DNA of 64,000 nt from Neoalteromonas flava (GCF_002807685.1 NZ_PEAX01000005.1:186001-250000), one strand, 5' to 3'. Positions 46,127 through 61,234 are shown, counted from the first letter of the stretch. Translations and numbers: made by a program. The notes: generated by a model not told the origin, from the sequence alone.

Positions 46127-46623
46127 TGAAACGAATTATTTCTGTGTTAATGGAAAATGCTCCGGGTGCGCTGTCTCGAATTGTTGGGGTTTTTTCTCAG
46201 CGCGGTTACAACGTTGATTCTTTATGTGTTGCACCAACGGATGACCCCAGTTTATCGCGCCTGACAATCATCACCCATGGCGATGATAAAGTGATAGAAC
46301 AGATCACTAAACAGGTGAATAAGCTGATTGATGTTTTGAAGGTTGTTGATTTAACAGAGGGCGCACACGTTGAGCGTGAGCTAATGTTGATCAAAGTTGC
46401 CACTAGAACTGAATTGGCGCGTGCTGAAGTAAAGCGTAATGTCGATATTTTCCGGGCAAGGATCGTCGATGTGAACGCGTCGAACTACACCATCGAGGTT
46501 ACGGGAACGAGCGACAAACTGGATGCATTTGCTGCTACATTGGCACAAAGTACTGAAATTATCGAATCTTCGCGCACCGGTGTTTGCGGGTTGGCGAGAG
46601 GTGAAAAAGCGTTACGCCCTTAA
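46126..46623 (+). CDS. ilvH: Acetolactate synthase III regulatory subunit
   Basis: 165 residues with an N-terminal ACT domain (ISVLMENAPGALSRIVGVFSQRGYNVDSLCVAPTDDPSLSR) that mediates valine feedback, and the C-terminal domain ending RTGVCGLARGEKAL. The ATG shares its first base with the last base of the ilvI stop codon, ensuring equal synthesis. Confidence 0.97.
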   Translation: MKRIISVLMENAPGALSRIVGVFSQRGYNVDSLCVAPTDDPSLSRLTIITHGDDKVIEQITKQVNKLIDVLKVVDLTEGAHVERELMLIKVATRTELARAEVKRNVDIFRARIVDVNASNYTIEVTGTSDKLDAFAATLAQSTEIIESSRTGVCGLARGEKALRP

Positions 46624-47574
46624 TTAGATTCGACCATAATGGACTTCAAGCCGCAGGGCAATGCCATAAGATGGCTTGAAGTCTTCCTCTTTGAGCCAAA
46701 GAACAAATGGCTCGACCTCATAAAATAGCCAATGCCGAGTTGGGTTTGTACGCCAACGCACACTGGTGAATACTTGCTCTGTGTGCATGTTAGGGCGGCT
46801 TATTCCCTCAACAAACAGCGTGTAAATGAACGCACTATTCGCACTTGTTTGGCTTAACCACTGAGCCTCGTGACGCCAGCGCCAGTCATTACTGATATCG
46901 CGGTAATAGTACCGATTATTGAGTCGCCAAAGCGTATGGTCGTCAATAAGGTGTTGATAGGTTAAACCAAGTTCTCCGCCCAAGCGGTCTCGATTGTAAT
47001 AGTAAAGTTCGGCGTCATAGAACAGCGCATTTTGTGGATCAATGTCGTAATGATTGCGATAACGGCTTTTGACAAACACTTGATCGCGGCGACCAAATCC
47101 GATGCGATGGGATAGTTTTGCATCCGGACTGCGCCTAAAACGCAAAGACAATGTTGTTTGATCACGCCGGCCTAATTGATCGTTTCGCGAGGCTTTTACG
47201 CTATTTTCGTCCAAATCATCTTCATCATCGGTAAGGAGTAAATCCACGCGGTTTTTAAGTGCGGGAAGTTTTACTCTGACTCTAAAGCGGACGTCAAATT
47301 CAGCAAAGTCGCGGCTGCGCGGCTCCCAACCTATACGGATGCGACCTGAAGCCCTTGCATCTTCATGCGACCGATCATTGGCAAGCGCAAAAAAGGCATC
47401 CAAATCTTGTGCAGTACTGTCCATTGCTGTTTCAAATTGGGAATGCCACGCATCGAACCACGCATCACTCTCATGTGTTGAGTCAATTTCTTGCGCCAGA
47501 ACAAGACAGGGCAGCAGGCTGAAGAAGCCAGCAATGACCCGTACTTTGTTATGTTTGCAGCAAGGATGTTTCAT
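46624..47574 (-). CDS. Exported protein of unknown function, probable outer-membrane barrel
   Basis: Start at ATG 47574 (MKHPCCKHNKVRVIAGFFSL, signal peptide ending VLA^QEID), which has GGTGG upstream; 316 residues. After an N-terminal helical part (about 20-70) come many alternating aromatic/basic strands (RFRVRVKLPALKNRVDLLLT, FYDAELYYYNRDRLGGELGL, WLFYEVEPFVLWLKEE) and an ending ALRLEVHYGRI, suggestive of beta-barrel strands. I do not recognise the family. It is convergent with ilvH, stop codons adjacent. Confidence 0.7.
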   Translation of the reverse strand: MKHPCCKHNKVRVIAGFFSLLPCLVLAQEIDSTHESDAWFDAWHSQFETAMDSTAQDLDAFFALANDRSHEDARASGRIRIGWEPRSRDFAEFDVRFRVRVKLPALKNRVDLLLTDDEDDLDENSVKASRNDQLGRRDQTTLSLRFRRSPDAKLSHRIGFGRRDQVFVKSRYRNHYDIDPQNALFYDAELYYYNRDRLGGELGLTYQHLIDDHTLWRLNNRYYYRDISNDWRWRHEAQWLSQTSANSAFIYTLFVEGISRPNMHTEQVFTSVRWRTNPTRHWLFYEVEPFVLWLKEEDFKPSYGIALRLEVHYGRI

Positions 47575-47711
47575 TTTGTAAAAACCACCATACGAGCAGG
47601 CCAATTTTTGCGACTATCTAATACCTATAATGGCAAATCTTCGTAGCATTGGATAGGTGGGTTGTGACACAATGCAGTGTATGCATTATAGATACCAATT
47701 ATGGGTGAAGT

Positions 47712-47942
47712 ATGGGTGGAATTAGTCTTTGGCAGCTACTGATCATTTTGGTCATTGTCGTTCTATTGTTTGGCACTAAAAAATTACGCGGCATGGGCAG
47801 TGACCTAGGCTCAGCGGTAAAAGGCTTCAAGAAAGCTGTGAACGACCAAGATGCAGATTTTGAAGAACCGAAAAAAGTGGCCGAACAGAATGACAAGCAG
47901 GCAGCTGCACAGGCGACAAAAGCGGATAAAACTGACGCATAA
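47712..47942 (+). CDS. tatA: Sec-independent translocase subunit TatA
   Basis: 76 residues: one N-terminal TM ([21 protein letters not shown]), hinge [24 protein letters not shown] and an acidic/Lys-rich cytoplasmic tail. Forms the translocation pore for folded proteins. Followed after 5 nt by tatB. Confidence 0.96.
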   Translation: MGGISLWQLLIILVIVVLLFGTKKLRGMGSDLGSAVKGFKKAVNDQDADFEEPKKVAEQNDKQAAAQATKADKTDA

Positions 47943-47947
47943 ATTCT

Positions 47948-48316
47948 ATGTTTGATATTGGTTTTTGGGAATTATTGGTCATTGGTGTGATGGCGTTGTT
48001 AGTCCTCGGGCCCGAGCGCTTGCCCGGTGCTATACGTTCGACTGCGCGCACGATTCGCAGTGTTAAGTCGATGGCCAGTGGTTTCAAGGCAGAAATGGAC
48101 GAGCAATTACGCATCCATGAGTTGCATGAAAATTTACGCAAAGCCGAATCTATGGATATGCAAAACTTGTCGCCGGAGTTGCAACGTAGCGTAGCGGAGC
48201 TAAAAGTGGCGGCTGAGTCAGTACAACAACCTTACAAATCAAAACCTGCGCAAGATCAAGATGAGCCAGCGGACGCTGCGGCAGATAAACAGCAAGATAC
48301 GCATGCAAAATCCTGA
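47948..48316 (+). CDS. tatB: Sec-independent translocase subunit TatB
   Basis: 122 residues: TM helix [32 protein letters not shown] with the TatB-type LGPERLP hinge, and an amphipathic helix region ([15 protein letters not shown]). Works with TatC in signal-peptide recognition. Overlaps tatC by 14 nt. Confidence 0.95.
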   Translation: MFDIGFWELLVIGVMALLVLGPERLPGAIRSTARTIRSVKSMASGFKAEMDEQLRIHELHENLRKAESMDMQNLSPELQRSVAELKVAAESVQQPYKSKPAQDQDEPADAAADKQQDTHAKS

Positions 48317-49040
48317 AAATAATCTTATATCCCACCTTATCGAGTTACGCAGCCGGATCCTCAAAGCGTTATTGAGTGTTTTGGTGGTTTTCTTAGCGTT
48401 GGCGTATTTTGCTCAGGATCTATATCATTTGCTCGCGCAGCCCCTACTGGCGACGATGCCTGAAGGTGCCAACATGATTGCTACAGATGTAGCGTCGCCC
48501 TTTTTTGCGCCGTTTAAACTCACTATGGTACTGGCATTTTTCATAGCTATTCCGTACATCCTATATCAAGTTTGGGGATTTGTTGCCCCTGGGCTTTATC
48601 AAAATGAAAAGCGATTGGTAGCGCCGCTACTTTTGTCTAGTACCCTATTATTTTATGCAGGGATGGCATTTGCCTATTTTGTCGTGTTTCCGCTGGCCTT
48701 CGCGTTTTTTAATAGTGTCGCACCAGAGGGGGTTCTGGTAAGTACCGACATCAACAGTTATCTTAACTTTGTGTTGAAACTATTCTTCGCGTTCGGATTG
48801 TCATTTGAAATTCCTATCGCGATTATTCTTATGTGTTGGACCGGCGTTACCGACGCCAACTCACTGCGGGCAAAGCGTCCTTATGTGATTGTCGGGGTTT
48901 TTGTCGTTGGTATGCTATTAACGCCACCGGATGTTATTTCACAAACACTTTTAGCCCTGCCCATGTGGCTTTTATTTGAACTTGGTGTGGTCGTGGGCGG
49001 TCTATACTCGGCAAAAAAACAACAACAGGAAAGTACATGA
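48303..49040 (+). CDS. tatC: Sec-independent translocase subunit TatC
   Basis: 245 residues from ATG 48303 ([20 protein letters not shown]), the normal TatC N-terminus; the longer frame from 48261 is inside tatB. Six TM helices, with the conserved [13 protein letters not shown], the periplasmic FFAPFKL region, and [20 protein letters not shown]. Twin-arginine signal receptor. Overlaps the next gene by 4 nt. Confidence 0.97.
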   Translation: MQNPENNLISHLIELRSRILKALLSVLVVFLALAYFAQDLYHLLAQPLLATMPEGANMIATDVASPFFAPFKLTMVLAFFIAIPYILYQVWGFVAPGLYQNEKRLVAPLLLSSTLLFYAGMAFAYFVVFPLAFAFFNSVAPEGVLVSTDINSYLNFVLKLFFAFGLSFEIPIAIILMCWTGVTDANSLRAKRPYVIVGVFVVGMLLTPPDVISQTLLALPMWLLFELGVVVGGLYSAKKQQQEST

Positions 49041-49612
49041 AACGAGTCTCTTTTCGCGCATTCAGCTTGGTTTTGACGGCAATTCTTTTAGGCGCCAATT
49101 CTGCGACGGTATTGGCCCAATCACAGACGTTGCAAGATGCTATTCAAAACTGCAGCAGTGAAGCCAATAGTTTGCAACGCCTAGTCTGTTATGATCGTGT
49201 GGCTAAGTCGGTGCGTGAGTATAAAGGGGGGCAACTGGTATTGCCTTCTGCATCTGTAACTCCTCCAGCGGCGCAGGCAAGGGTAACACCGCCTGCAGCA
49301 CCTGCGCGTCAAGTGGTAGATGCTCCTGCAGCGCCGGTTAATGATGCAGAATCGCAGTTTGGATTAGAGCATCGCCAAGACACTGACGCGATGATCCAGA
49401 AATTGTATGCAGTCATTACTAAGATCAGCACCGATGCTCGGCGCAAGCGCCTAATTACGCTGGATAATGGTCAGCGCTGGCGGCAACAAGACAGCAGTAC
49501 CTTGAAAGTTTCAGTGGGAGATACTGTCTATGTTGAGCGCGGCGTGCTTGGGGCTTTTTACTTAAGTACTGATGATGTAAATAAACGCATGAAGGTCAAG
49601 CGGGACGAATAA
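49037..49612 (+). CDS. Small exported protein of unknown function in the tat operon
   Basis: 191 residues: signal peptide ([17 protein letters not shown]), a Cys pair region ([25 protein letters not shown]) typical of a widespread small periplasmic domain, a Pro/Ala-rich linker ([16 protein letters not shown]), and a C-terminal beta part ([33 protein letters not shown]). Similar proteins are common in Alteromonadales, sometimes annotated as VasI-like. Start ATGA-overlaps tatC. Confidence 0.7.
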   Translation: MKRVSFRAFSLVLTAILLGANSATVLAQSQTLQDAIQNCSSEANSLQRLVCYDRVAKSVREYKGGQLVLPSASVTPPAAQARVTPPAAPARQVVDAPAAPVNDAESQFGLEHRQDTDAMIQKLYAVITKISTDARRKRLITLDNGQRWRQQDSSTLKVSVGDTVYVERGVLGAFYLSTDDVNKRMKVKRDE

Positions 49613-49615
49613 TCC

Positions 49616-50390
49616 ATGCGTTGGTTCGACGCAGGAGTTAACTGTTTTGATACGCGTATGCCGCTGGCAGAAACTCTGGCGCAGGCAAAGGCGAACGGGG
49701 TTGACCGTTTGTGTGTTATTACGACACAAGAAAGTGAATGGCAACAGTGCCTAAATTGGGTCGAACAGTACCCTGACACGCTATGTTGTACTCTTGGCGT
49801 ACATCCGCATAACGCCGATAACGTTAGCCCTAGCTGGTTAGAAGATTTACATCGAAATCTTGCGGCATCCCATGTTGCTGCGGTCGGTGAGTGTGGTCTT
49901 GATTTTAATCGGATGTTTTCCAGTCAGGCCGGTCAACTGCGGGTATTTGAACAACAACTTGAGCTAGCGTGCGAATTACAGTTGCCAGTGTACCTTCACG
50001 AACGCGATGCCTTTGCGCATCAGTATGCACTGTTAAAAACCTATTGCCAGCGTTTGGATGGTGGCCTTGTGCACTGCTTTACCTCACATCAAGAGCACCT
50101 AAAGGCTTATTTAGATCTGGGCTTTTATATTGGCATTACGGGATGGCTTTGTGACCAAAAACGTGGGCATGAATTGCGCGAGGCGATGGCTTACCTGCCA
50201 CTCGATCGCTTGGTGATTGAGACCGATGCACCGTATTTGTTCCCCAAGGGCCTGAAACCGAGGGCACGTAATAATACGCCGGCTAATTTACCCTATATTG
50301 CTGAAATTATTGCTGAAATAAAAAAAGTCACTGTTGAAGAAGTAAACCAAGCGAGTATTATCAATACTAACCAGCTTTTATGGCGTAACA

Positions 50391-50404
<14 letters not shown>
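49616..50404 (+). CDS. tatD: TatD-family 3'-5' exonuclease
   Basis: 262 residues, TIM-barrel metal hydrolase: WFDAGVNCFDTRMP, CTLGVHPHNAD, AVGECGLDFNRMFS, PVYLHERDAF, GGLVHCFTS and VIETDAPYLFPKGL supply the binuclear metal ligands. Family members are Mg-dependent DNases; the tat location is a historical link, not a role in translocation. It overlaps the next gene by 14 nt. Confidence 0.94.
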
Positions 50405-54833
<4,429 letters not shown>

Positions 54834-54835
54834 TG

Positions 54836-56113
54836 CTAACGAGCTCCTCGGCTCCCGCTGTGGCGTTTATTCCGTCCGCCTTGTGGTGAGCGTCCCTTAC
54901 CGCGGTCATTGGGGCGTCGTTTGTGCTGGAATTTAGGTTTTTCGATGTCATCCAAAAGTGCTGCTGCATCATAATCTGTCACGGGTATGGAATGTCTGAT
55001 GTATTCTTCGATAGCTGGTAAGTTAAGCGCATACTTTTCGCAGGCAAAACTGATTGCGTGACCACTTTGACCTGCACGCCCCGTGCGCCCGATACGGTGC
55101 ACATAGTCTTCTGCGTCGTCTGGCAAGTCGTAGTTGAATACGTGTGTTACTTTGTCGATATGTAATCCGCGAGCGGCGACGTCGGTCGCCACTAAAATAT
55201 CGAGTTCTCCGCGGGTGAACTTATCCAATATACCAAGGCGCTTTTTCTGCGGAACATCGCCAGAAAGCATACCCACTCGATGGCCATCTGCTTTTAACCA
55301 AGCTTCAACTTGCTCACAGCTGTGTTTGGTATTGGCAAAGACAATGGCTTTGTCTGGCCATTCCTCTTCAAGCAAGGTGAGGAGCAGTTTGATTTTATCT
55401 TCATCCGAAGGGTAGAAGAGCTCCTCTTGCACCCGCGTCGCCGTCATTTGCTCAGGTTCAACTTGCACGTGAGTAGGGCTATTCATGTGTTCATAGGCTA
55501 ATTCCTGCACTTTAAAACTCAGAGTAGCCGAAAACAACATACTCAAGCGTTCGCTGGGTTTGGGCATACGCCGGAATAAGTAGCGAATATCTTTGATAAA
55601 GCCAAGGTCAAACATGCGGTCAGCTTCATCCAATACCGCGACTTGGATGTTGGCCAAGGAAAATACCCCTTGTTTATAATAATCCAGAATCCGGCCCGTG
55701 GTACCAATGATGATATCGACACCCTTTTCTAGTTTTTCACGTTGACTTTGATATCCTTCGCCCCCATATATCAAACCAAGCGATAAGCCAGTGTGCTTGC
55801 TTAGTAGCTCCGCATCGTTATAAATCTGTACGGCTAGTTCGCGTGTTGGTGCCATAATAATGGCTCGAGGCGTAGAGGATTTATCCACTGGGTTTGATAA
55901 TAGATGATGAAAAGTAGCGACTAAAAACGCGATGGTTTTACCTGTGCCGGTTTGTGCCTGGCCAGCCACATCTAGCCCTTCAAGACTAGGTGGCAGGCTC
56001 AGCGCCTGAATTGGGGTACAATGTTTGAAATTAGCGGCATCAAGTGCAGCGATCACGTCTTTATGGATCGGCAATTCAGAAAAATGTGTGGTCGTTAAAT
56101 GAGTTGTTTGCAT
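54836..56113 (-). CDS. rhlB: ATP-dependent RNA helicase RhlB
   Basis: 425 residues, DEAD-box: Q motif [44 protein letters not shown], and helicase C motifs [11 protein letters not shown] and [10 protein letters not shown]. It ends with a basic Arg/Gly-rich tail ([20 protein letters not shown]) for RNA binding. RhlB is the degradosome helicase. Divergent from trxA, as in E. coli. Confidence 0.95.
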   Translation of the reverse strand: MQTTHLTTTHFSELPIHKDVIAALDAANFKHCTPIQALSLPPSLEGLDVAGQAQTGTGKTIAFLVATFHHLLSNPVDKSSTPRAIIMAPTRELAVQIYNDAELLSKHTGLSLGLIYGGEGYQSQREKLEKGVDIIIGTTGRILDYYKQGVFSLANIQVAVLDEADRMFDLGFIKDIRYLFRRMPKPSERLSMLFSATLSFKVQELAYEHMNSPTHVQVEPEQMTATRVQEELFYPSDEDKIKLLLTLLEEEWPDKAIVFANTKHSCEQVEAWLKADGHRVGMLSGDVPQKKRLGILDKFTRGELDILVATDVAARGLHIDKVTHVFNYDLPDDAEDYVHRIGRTGRAGQSGHAISFACEKYALNLPAIEEYIRHSIPVTDYDAAALLDDIEKPKFQHKRRPNDRGKGRSPQGGRNKRHSGSRGAR

Positions 56114-56213
56114 AGCTTATAGCTTATCAGTGCTTGCATTAAAAACAGATTCTATATAACACTTATGGGAGTGCTGAAAAAGTATCAGCAACAGACCATT
56201 AACGGAGAAAAGA

Positions 56214-56540
56214 ATGAGCGACAAAATTATCCAGTTAACTGATGATAAGTTCGAAGCAGATGTTATCAATGCTGCGGGTCCTGTGCTGGTTGACTTCTGG
56301 GCTGAGTGGTGTGGCCCCTGTAAAATGATTGCACCAATCTTGGAAGACATTGCTGGTGAATACGAAGGCAAGTTAACAGTTGGTAAACTGAATGTCGATG
56401 AAAATAACGAAACTCCGCCAAAATATGGCATTCGTGGCATTCCTACTCTACTCTTATTTAAGGATGGCAATGTTGCAGCTACTAAAGTTGGTGCTTTGTC
56501 TAAGACCCAATTAGAGGAGTTTTTGAACGAACATATCTAA
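56214..56540 (+). CDS. trxA: Thioredoxin 1
   Basis: 108 residues with the active site [13 protein letters not shown], the cis-proline [14 protein letters not shown], and normal length. General cytoplasmic disulfide reductase. Followed by a strong terminator. In most relatives rho comes next; here a signalling gene and an antiporter intervene. Confidence 0.98.
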   Translation: MSDKIIQLTDDKFEADVINAAGPVLVDFWAEWCGPCKMIAPILEDIAGEYEGKLTVGKLNVDENNETPPKYGIRGIPTLLLFKDGNVAATKVGALSKTQLEEFLNEHI

Positions 56541-56558
56541 TCATATGTAAGAGTTCCA

Positions 56559-56588
56559 AAAAAAGCCCTCGCAATTGAGGGCTTTTTT
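56559..56588 (+). terminator. Factor-independent terminator after trxA
   Basis: AAAAGCCCTC - GCAATT - GAGGGCTTTTTT: a stem with a GC-rich AGCCCTC core, a 6-nt loop and a run of Ts. It ends the trxA transcript before the kinase-like gene at 56611. Confidence 0.92.
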
Positions 56589-56610
56589 GATTGCGTTATC
56601 ACGAGGTAAT

Positions 56611-58638
56611 ATGCTTACTCATCAAGGATGGTTAAAGGGCCTGAGTCGGAGACACTTGATCCAAGGAAGTAGTCTTCTTTTATTGTTTTTAGTAACGGTT
56701 GTTTTGGAATGGCAAACCTACACAACACAAAAAACGCTTGATAATCATCTCAGTAAACTTACTTATATAAATTCGCCCAACGGCATTGATAAAGGCGAAG
56801 AGTTAGCATCCCTCGCAAGGGATATTCACAGTCAGTCTTCATTGATGCAGCAAACGCAATTGGCGGAAACAGCAAAAAACATACTGCGCACTGAAAAAGC
56901 CAATAGTGCCTTGGAAAGTGCTCAACTATCTAGCATAGAAATGTTAACTCATGCTCTTCAACAGACTAAGATCGACCTTTACAAATGGCATGCTGAGCGA
57001 CGTATGGTATTAATGCTACTCCTAATCGTCGGAATATGTGTATTTGCCACATCTTTGTTTAGAACCTTTAAACGCTTGGGCAATGAACACCATAGCATGT
57101 TTCAGCGTTTAACCAATCGTGTCCGAACCAGCCGCCGCGACTTTCGTAATGCTATTCAATACAAGAAAAAGTTGCTTTCATCTATGCAGCATGAGTTAAG
57201 AACTCCCATTTCAACCATAGTGGGTTGTTTGGAGGTATTATCTAACAGACCAAGTAAAACTATGCAGACTGCCTTTATTACAAAAGGTAGAGCGGCCAGT
57301 TTTCAGCTTTTACGAGAAATTGAAACGATAACAGAAGTTGCTGACATTGGCAGTCCTAACATTCGGGTGAATAATCAACAAATAAATTTAATGTATTTAG
57401 TAGATCATATAGCTGCCGAATTTTTGATGTCTCACCAAGGGCAGAATTGTCAGTTACGCACGAAATGCTTACCTCAAAGCAACATAAGCGTATCTACAGA
57501 CTCGAGTAAAGTCTCCTCAATTTGTCTCGGCTTACTTAACTCTATCTTTGAGGCATTTTACGACCATGCCATTCAATGGACAGTTGATTTACAACAAACG
57601 CGGTTGGAATTAACCTTTCAGTGCACAAGCAGTAAGGAAGAAACCGTTGAATTCAAGAGGTTTTGGCTGAACGATGCAATGTTGAACGACAGCCAAAGAG
57701 GCTGGGATTATGACAAAGCCGCGATTGTAAAGTATTACATGCAGCTTATGCCGGCAACTTTGCTAGTTGAACGAAATGCTGGCAAGTGTGTAGTCTCCCT
57801 GACTATACCCGTTGGTTACACTATTGAGGAAGACCTCTTCCAAGAATGCTCCGTTAAAATCAACGGTGAATTCGCTGTCGTGGATGATTTAGAGACGAGC
57901 CGAGACTACTTAAAATATCTAATCGAAAGTGCCGGTGGCAAGGTTCGATTGTTTGAATCAAGCACAGGACTTTTACAAAGCTTAAACCAAGGCGATAATT
58001 TTGATGCGATTGTGCTTGATGTCCACATGCCCCAGGTTTCGGGCCTGGAGACGCTCGATATGTTAACCGCGATGAAGAATCGTTTTTCCGTAATTATGAT
58101 TTCTGCAGACCCTGCGGCTTTGGGAAACATCACTGCAGATTACGATATCGTTCAACAGGTGTTTTCCAAACCCATTGATAGTCGCCGCTTCTTGGATACC
58201 CTGGCCTCAGCGAAGTATCGCAATCACCTTCCAGAGCCCCAGAAAATCAATATATTGATTGTTGAAGACGACCCTATTAGTTCGGAATTTGTGGTGCAAA
58301 TTTTAACTGGTTTTGGGTTTCGTTCTATTGCTGCGCAAAGTGGCAGCGAAGCCAGAAAAATTTTACAAACTCACCGGTTTGATGTTGCGCTAATAGACTT
58401 GAATTTGCCCGATGAAACTGGCTACTCTTTAGCATCATTTATCAAACAGCATCTTCCATATGATAAACAGCCTCGAATGCTCGCACTAACTGCCAACACG
58501 TTAGAAAAAGACCGGCAACAGAGCCTGAAAGCAGGAATGCAGTACCACATTTGTAAGCCGGTTTACGCGACAGAGTTGAAACGCGCGATAGAATTAGTAT
58601 TGATACAAGGCAATTCGTCAGAACGAAGAAATGACTAA
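56611..58638 (+). CDS. Hybrid histidine-kinase-like protein with two receiver domains and degenerate ATPase region
   Basis: 675 residues from ATG 56611, preceded by GAGGTAAT. TM helices at about 20-40 and 130-148 flank a short periplasmic segment. A HisKA box is intact (SMQHELRTPISTIVG, His near 194), but the following ~200 residues show no N, G1 (DxGxG) or G2 boxes. Two receivers follow: IVLDVHMPQVSG (Asp near 469, Lys in FSKPI) and ALIDLNLPDETG (Asp near 596, Lys in ICKPV). Likely a phospho-relay or receiver platform that cannot bind ATP in the usual way. Its 3' end overlaps the convergent antiporter gene by 21 nt. Confidence 0.85.
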   Translation: MLTHQGWLKGLSRRHLIQGSSLLLLFLVTVVLEWQTYTTQKTLDNHLSKLTYINSPNGIDKGEELASLARDIHSQSSLMQQTQLAETAKNILRTEKANSALESAQLSSIEMLTHALQQTKIDLYKWHAERRMVLMLLLIVGICVFATSLFRTFKRLGNEHHSMFQRLTNRVRTSRRDFRNAIQYKKKLLSSMQHELRTPISTIVGCLEVLSNRPSKTMQTAFITKGRAASFQLLREIETITEVADIGSPNIRVNNQQINLMYLVDHIAAEFLMSHQGQNCQLRTKCLPQSNISVSTDSSKVSSICLGLLNSIFEAFYDHAIQWTVDLQQTRLELTFQCTSSKEETVEFKRFWLNDAMLNDSQRGWDYDKAAIVKYYMQLMPATLLVERNAGKCVVSLTIPVGYTIEEDLFQECSVKINGEFAVVDDLETSRDYLKYLIESAGGKVRLFESSTGLLQSLNQGDNFDAIVLDVHMPQVSGLETLDMLTAMKNRFSVIMISADPAALGNITADYDIVQQVFSKPIDSRRFLDTLASAKYRNHLPEPQKINILIVEDDPISSEFVVQILTGFGFRSIAAQSGSEARKILQTHRFDVALIDLNLPDETGYSLASFIKQHLPYDKQPRMLALTANTLEKDRQQSLKAGMQYHICKPVYATELKRAIELVLIQGNSSERRND

Positions 58639-59580
58639 ATAATACATATAACCGATGTACACTGCAGTAAAAATACCGCCTTCGATGCGATTAACTTTGC
58701 CTGGACCTTTGATGCCAACACAAGAAATGAACAAAGCAACCGTTAAGCCAATCATCAACAAGGCGTCGCGGTAAAGGAATGAAGCATCGACTTGCATGGG
58801 GGCGATGACCCCAGCGAGGCCAACCACGCCAAGCGTGTTAAATAAGTTAGAACCGATCACGTTACCCAATGCGAGTTCATGTTCACCTTTTTTGACGGCC
58901 ACTAAAGCGGCAGCCAGTTCGGGCAACGACGTACCGATAGCGATAATGGTCAAGCCTATTATCACGTCACTAACACCGAAGGCAGTGGCAATATCAACGG
59001 CACCCCAGACCAGTAAACGAGAACTTGCGACCAGAAGTACCAAGCCGATACCCAGCGAAATTAGGCTTTTCTTTAGTGGTTGATGTTCTGGGATTTCCGC
59101 CGCTACATCATCGGCTAACGCATCCTCACCGCCTTTCATCCCAGAATAGATACTCCACGCCATTAATCCCGCGAAAATACCTAGCAACGCGAAAGCGTCA
59201 TCATGAGAAACTTCACGGTCTAGCAACTGATAGACTGAAAACAGGGTAACCCCAAGAAGCAAAGGAAGCTCTTTGCGCAACACCTGTGATTTGACCGCTA
59301 TAGGACTGATTAACGCGGTTAACCCCAGAATTAAAGCGATGTTCGCGATATTTGAGCCATACGCATTACCCAGCGCTAATCCTGGGTTCCCTTGGCTTGC
59401 GGCAAATGCAGACACAATCATTTCCGGCGCTGACGTGCCAAAGCCAATGATCAACATGCCTATTAATAATGGTGACATTCCCAGATAACGGGCAGTGGCT
59501 GCCGCGCCATCAACAAATTTACCCGCGCTCCATAACAACACAAGAAGTCCGCAGATGATGGCTAGAATTGGAAGTGTCAT
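58618..59580 (-). CDS. Calcium/sodium antiporter, YrbG family
   Basis: 320 residues, ten TM helices in two alpha repeats, each with the ion-binding motif: FGTSAPEMIVSAFAASQGN...GNAYGSN (about 48-80) and IGTSLPELAAALVAVKKGE...GNVIGSN (about 213-245), separated by an acidic cytoplasmic loop (GGEDALADDVAAEIPEHQP). K-dependent or simple Na/Ca exchange is inferred from the family. Confidence 0.93.
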   Translation of the reverse strand: MTLPILAIICGLLVLLWSAGKFVDGAAATARYLGMSPLLIGMLIIGFGTSAPEMIVSAFAASQGNPGLALGNAYGSNIANIALILGLTALISPIAVKSQVLRKELPLLLGVTLFSVYQLLDREVSHDDAFALLGIFAGLMAWSIYSGMKGGEDALADDVAAEIPEHQPLKKSLISLGIGLVLLVASSRLLVWGAVDIATAFGVSDVIIGLTIIAIGTSLPELAAALVAVKKGEHELALGNVIGSNLFNTLGVVGLAGVIAPMQVDASFLYRDALLMIGLTVALFISCVGIKGPGKVNRIEGGIFTAVYIGYMYYLVISSF

Positions 59581-59792
59581 AAGTACCTTTTAAAAAACCT
59601 TTTTAGTTTATTGTGAGTCAAAACCAGTTTTGGATCATATCACTGAAGATTGGGAGTGGTTGCTACCCTTAAGATTTATGCTCACTATCTCTACTGCTTA
59701 ATAGTCATGCTCTCATCAGAAAACAAGGTTGTGCTGTAATAAATACAATAATTTTCATCATATTCAGTCATCAGACTAGACGAACTGGGAAT

Positions 59793-59921
59793 ATGGTGCT
59801 AAGTTTCTTACAGCTCAAACCGGAGCTTTCCAATTTTCTTTCAAATCTGAGCTTTATAAAACTCTTTTCGAAAAAAAGATTACGCACAATAGCGTTTACG
59901 TACAAAGACCCACCAATATGA
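59793..59921 (+). CDS. Possible rho leader ORF (42 codons)
   Basis: ATG 59793 opens a 42-codon frame ([20 protein letters not shown]...) whose TGA stop at 59919-59921 overlaps the rho ATG at 59918 (ATGA), an arrangement used for translational coupling. The ribosome binding site of this ORF is weak (GGGA) and that of rho is also poor. E. coli rho has a leader peptide, RhoL, of different sequence. The rest of the 337-nt gap upstream of rho shows no other gene. Confidence 0.4.
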   Translation: MVLSFLQLKPELSNFLSNLSFIKLFSKKRLRTIAFTYKDPPI

Positions 59922-61183
59922 ATTTAACAGAACTTAAGAACAAACCTATCAGCGAGTTAGTTGCGTTGGCCGAAGAAATGGGCCTCGAGAATATGGCTCG
60001 TGCACGCAAGCAAGACATTATTTTCTCAATCTTAAAAACCCATGCTAAAAGTGGTGAAGACATTTTTGGCGATGGTGTGTTAGAAATTTTGCAAGACGGG
60101 TTTGGCTTCTTGCGTTCTGCAGACTCTTCATACTTGGCGGGGCCTGATGATATATATGTATCGCCTAGCCAAATTAGACGATTCAATTTACGTACGGGCG
60201 ATACTATTGCTGGGAAAATCCGCCCACCCAAAGACAGTGAGCGTTACTTTGCCCTATTAAAAATCCGCGAAGTTAATTTCGACAAGCCGGAAAATTCACG
60301 TAATAAAATTTTATTCGAAAACTTAACACCGTTACATGCCAATGAGCGTTTGCGCATGGAGCGAGGTAACGGAAGTACTGAAGACATTACCGCTCGGGTT
60401 TTGGATTTGGCATCACCGATTGGCCGTGGCCAACGGGGCTTGATTGTTGCACCACCCAAGGCTGGTAAGACTCTACTTTTGCAGAATATTGCTCAATCGA
60501 TTGCCGCCAATCATCCTGAATGCCAATTAATGGTGTTGTTGATCGACGAACGGCCTGAAGAGGTTACAGAAATGCAGCGCTTGGTTCAGGGTGAAGTCGT
60601 AGCTTCGACCTTTGATGAACCAGCCAGTCGCCACGTACAAGTGGCAGAAATGGTGATCGAGAAAGCCAAACGTTTGGTCGAGCATAAAAAGGACGTGGTT
60701 ATCTTATTGGATTCGATTACTCGTCTAGCGCGGGCTTACAACACGGTAATACCTTCTTCGGGTAAAGTATTAACTGGTGGTGTTGACGCCAACGCATTAC
60801 ACAAGCCGAAGCGTTTCTTTGGTGCTGCACGGAATGTTGAAGAGGGCGGTAGTTTAACCATCATTGCTACTGCACTTATTGATACCGGCTCGAAAATGGA
60901 CGAAGTTATTTATGAAGAGTTCAAAGGCACCGGTAACATGGAACTGCACTTAAATCGTAAGATCGCAGAAAAACGGGTATTCCCAGCAATTGATTTTAAT
61001 CGTTCTGGTACGCGTCGCGAGGAATTACTGACCACTCAGGACGAGCTCCAGAAGATGTGGATATTGCGTAAAATTGTCCATGAAATGTCGGAAATTGATG
61101 CAATGGAGTTTCTCATTAACCGCTTAGCGATGAGTAAAACTAATAATGAATTTTTTGACGCGATGAAGCGGCAAAAAAGCTAA
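59918..61183 (+). CDS. rho: Transcription termination factor Rho
   Basis: 421 residues. An N-terminal RNA-binding domain ([20 protein letters not shown], then [43 protein letters not shown]), Walker [15 protein letters not shown], Walker [17 protein letters not shown] and the Q/R loops. Hexameric RNA helicase. The leader region (about 340 nt) is long, as in E. coli where rho is autoregulated by attenuation. Confidence 0.98.
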   Translation: MNLTELKNKPISELVALAEEMGLENMARARKQDIIFSILKTHAKSGEDIFGDGVLEILQDGFGFLRSADSSYLAGPDDIYVSPSQIRRFNLRTGDTIAGKIRPPKDSERYFALLKIREVNFDKPENSRNKILFENLTPLHANERLRMERGNGSTEDITARVLDLASPIGRGQRGLIVAPPKAGKTLLLQNIAQSIAANHPECQLMVLLIDERPEEVTEMQRLVQGEVVASTFDEPASRHVQVAEMVIEKAKRLVEHKKDVVILLDSITRLARAYNTVIPSSGKVLTGGVDANALHKPKRFFGAARNVEEGGSLTIIATALIDTGSKMDEVIYEEFKGTGNMELHLNRKIAEKRVFPAIDFNRSGTRREELLTTQDELQKMWILRKIVHEMSEIDAMEFLINRLAMSKTNNEFFDAMKRQKS

Positions 61184-61208
61184 CGTTACACACGCCAATA
61201 GAAGATGA

Positions 61209-61234
61209 AGCCATGTTAAATACATGGCTTTTTT
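61209..61234 (+). terminator. Factor-independent terminator after rho
   Basis: AGCCATGT - TAAAT - ACATGGCT followed by TTTTT: an 8-bp perfect stem and T-run beginning 26 nt after the rho stop. Confidence 0.9.
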
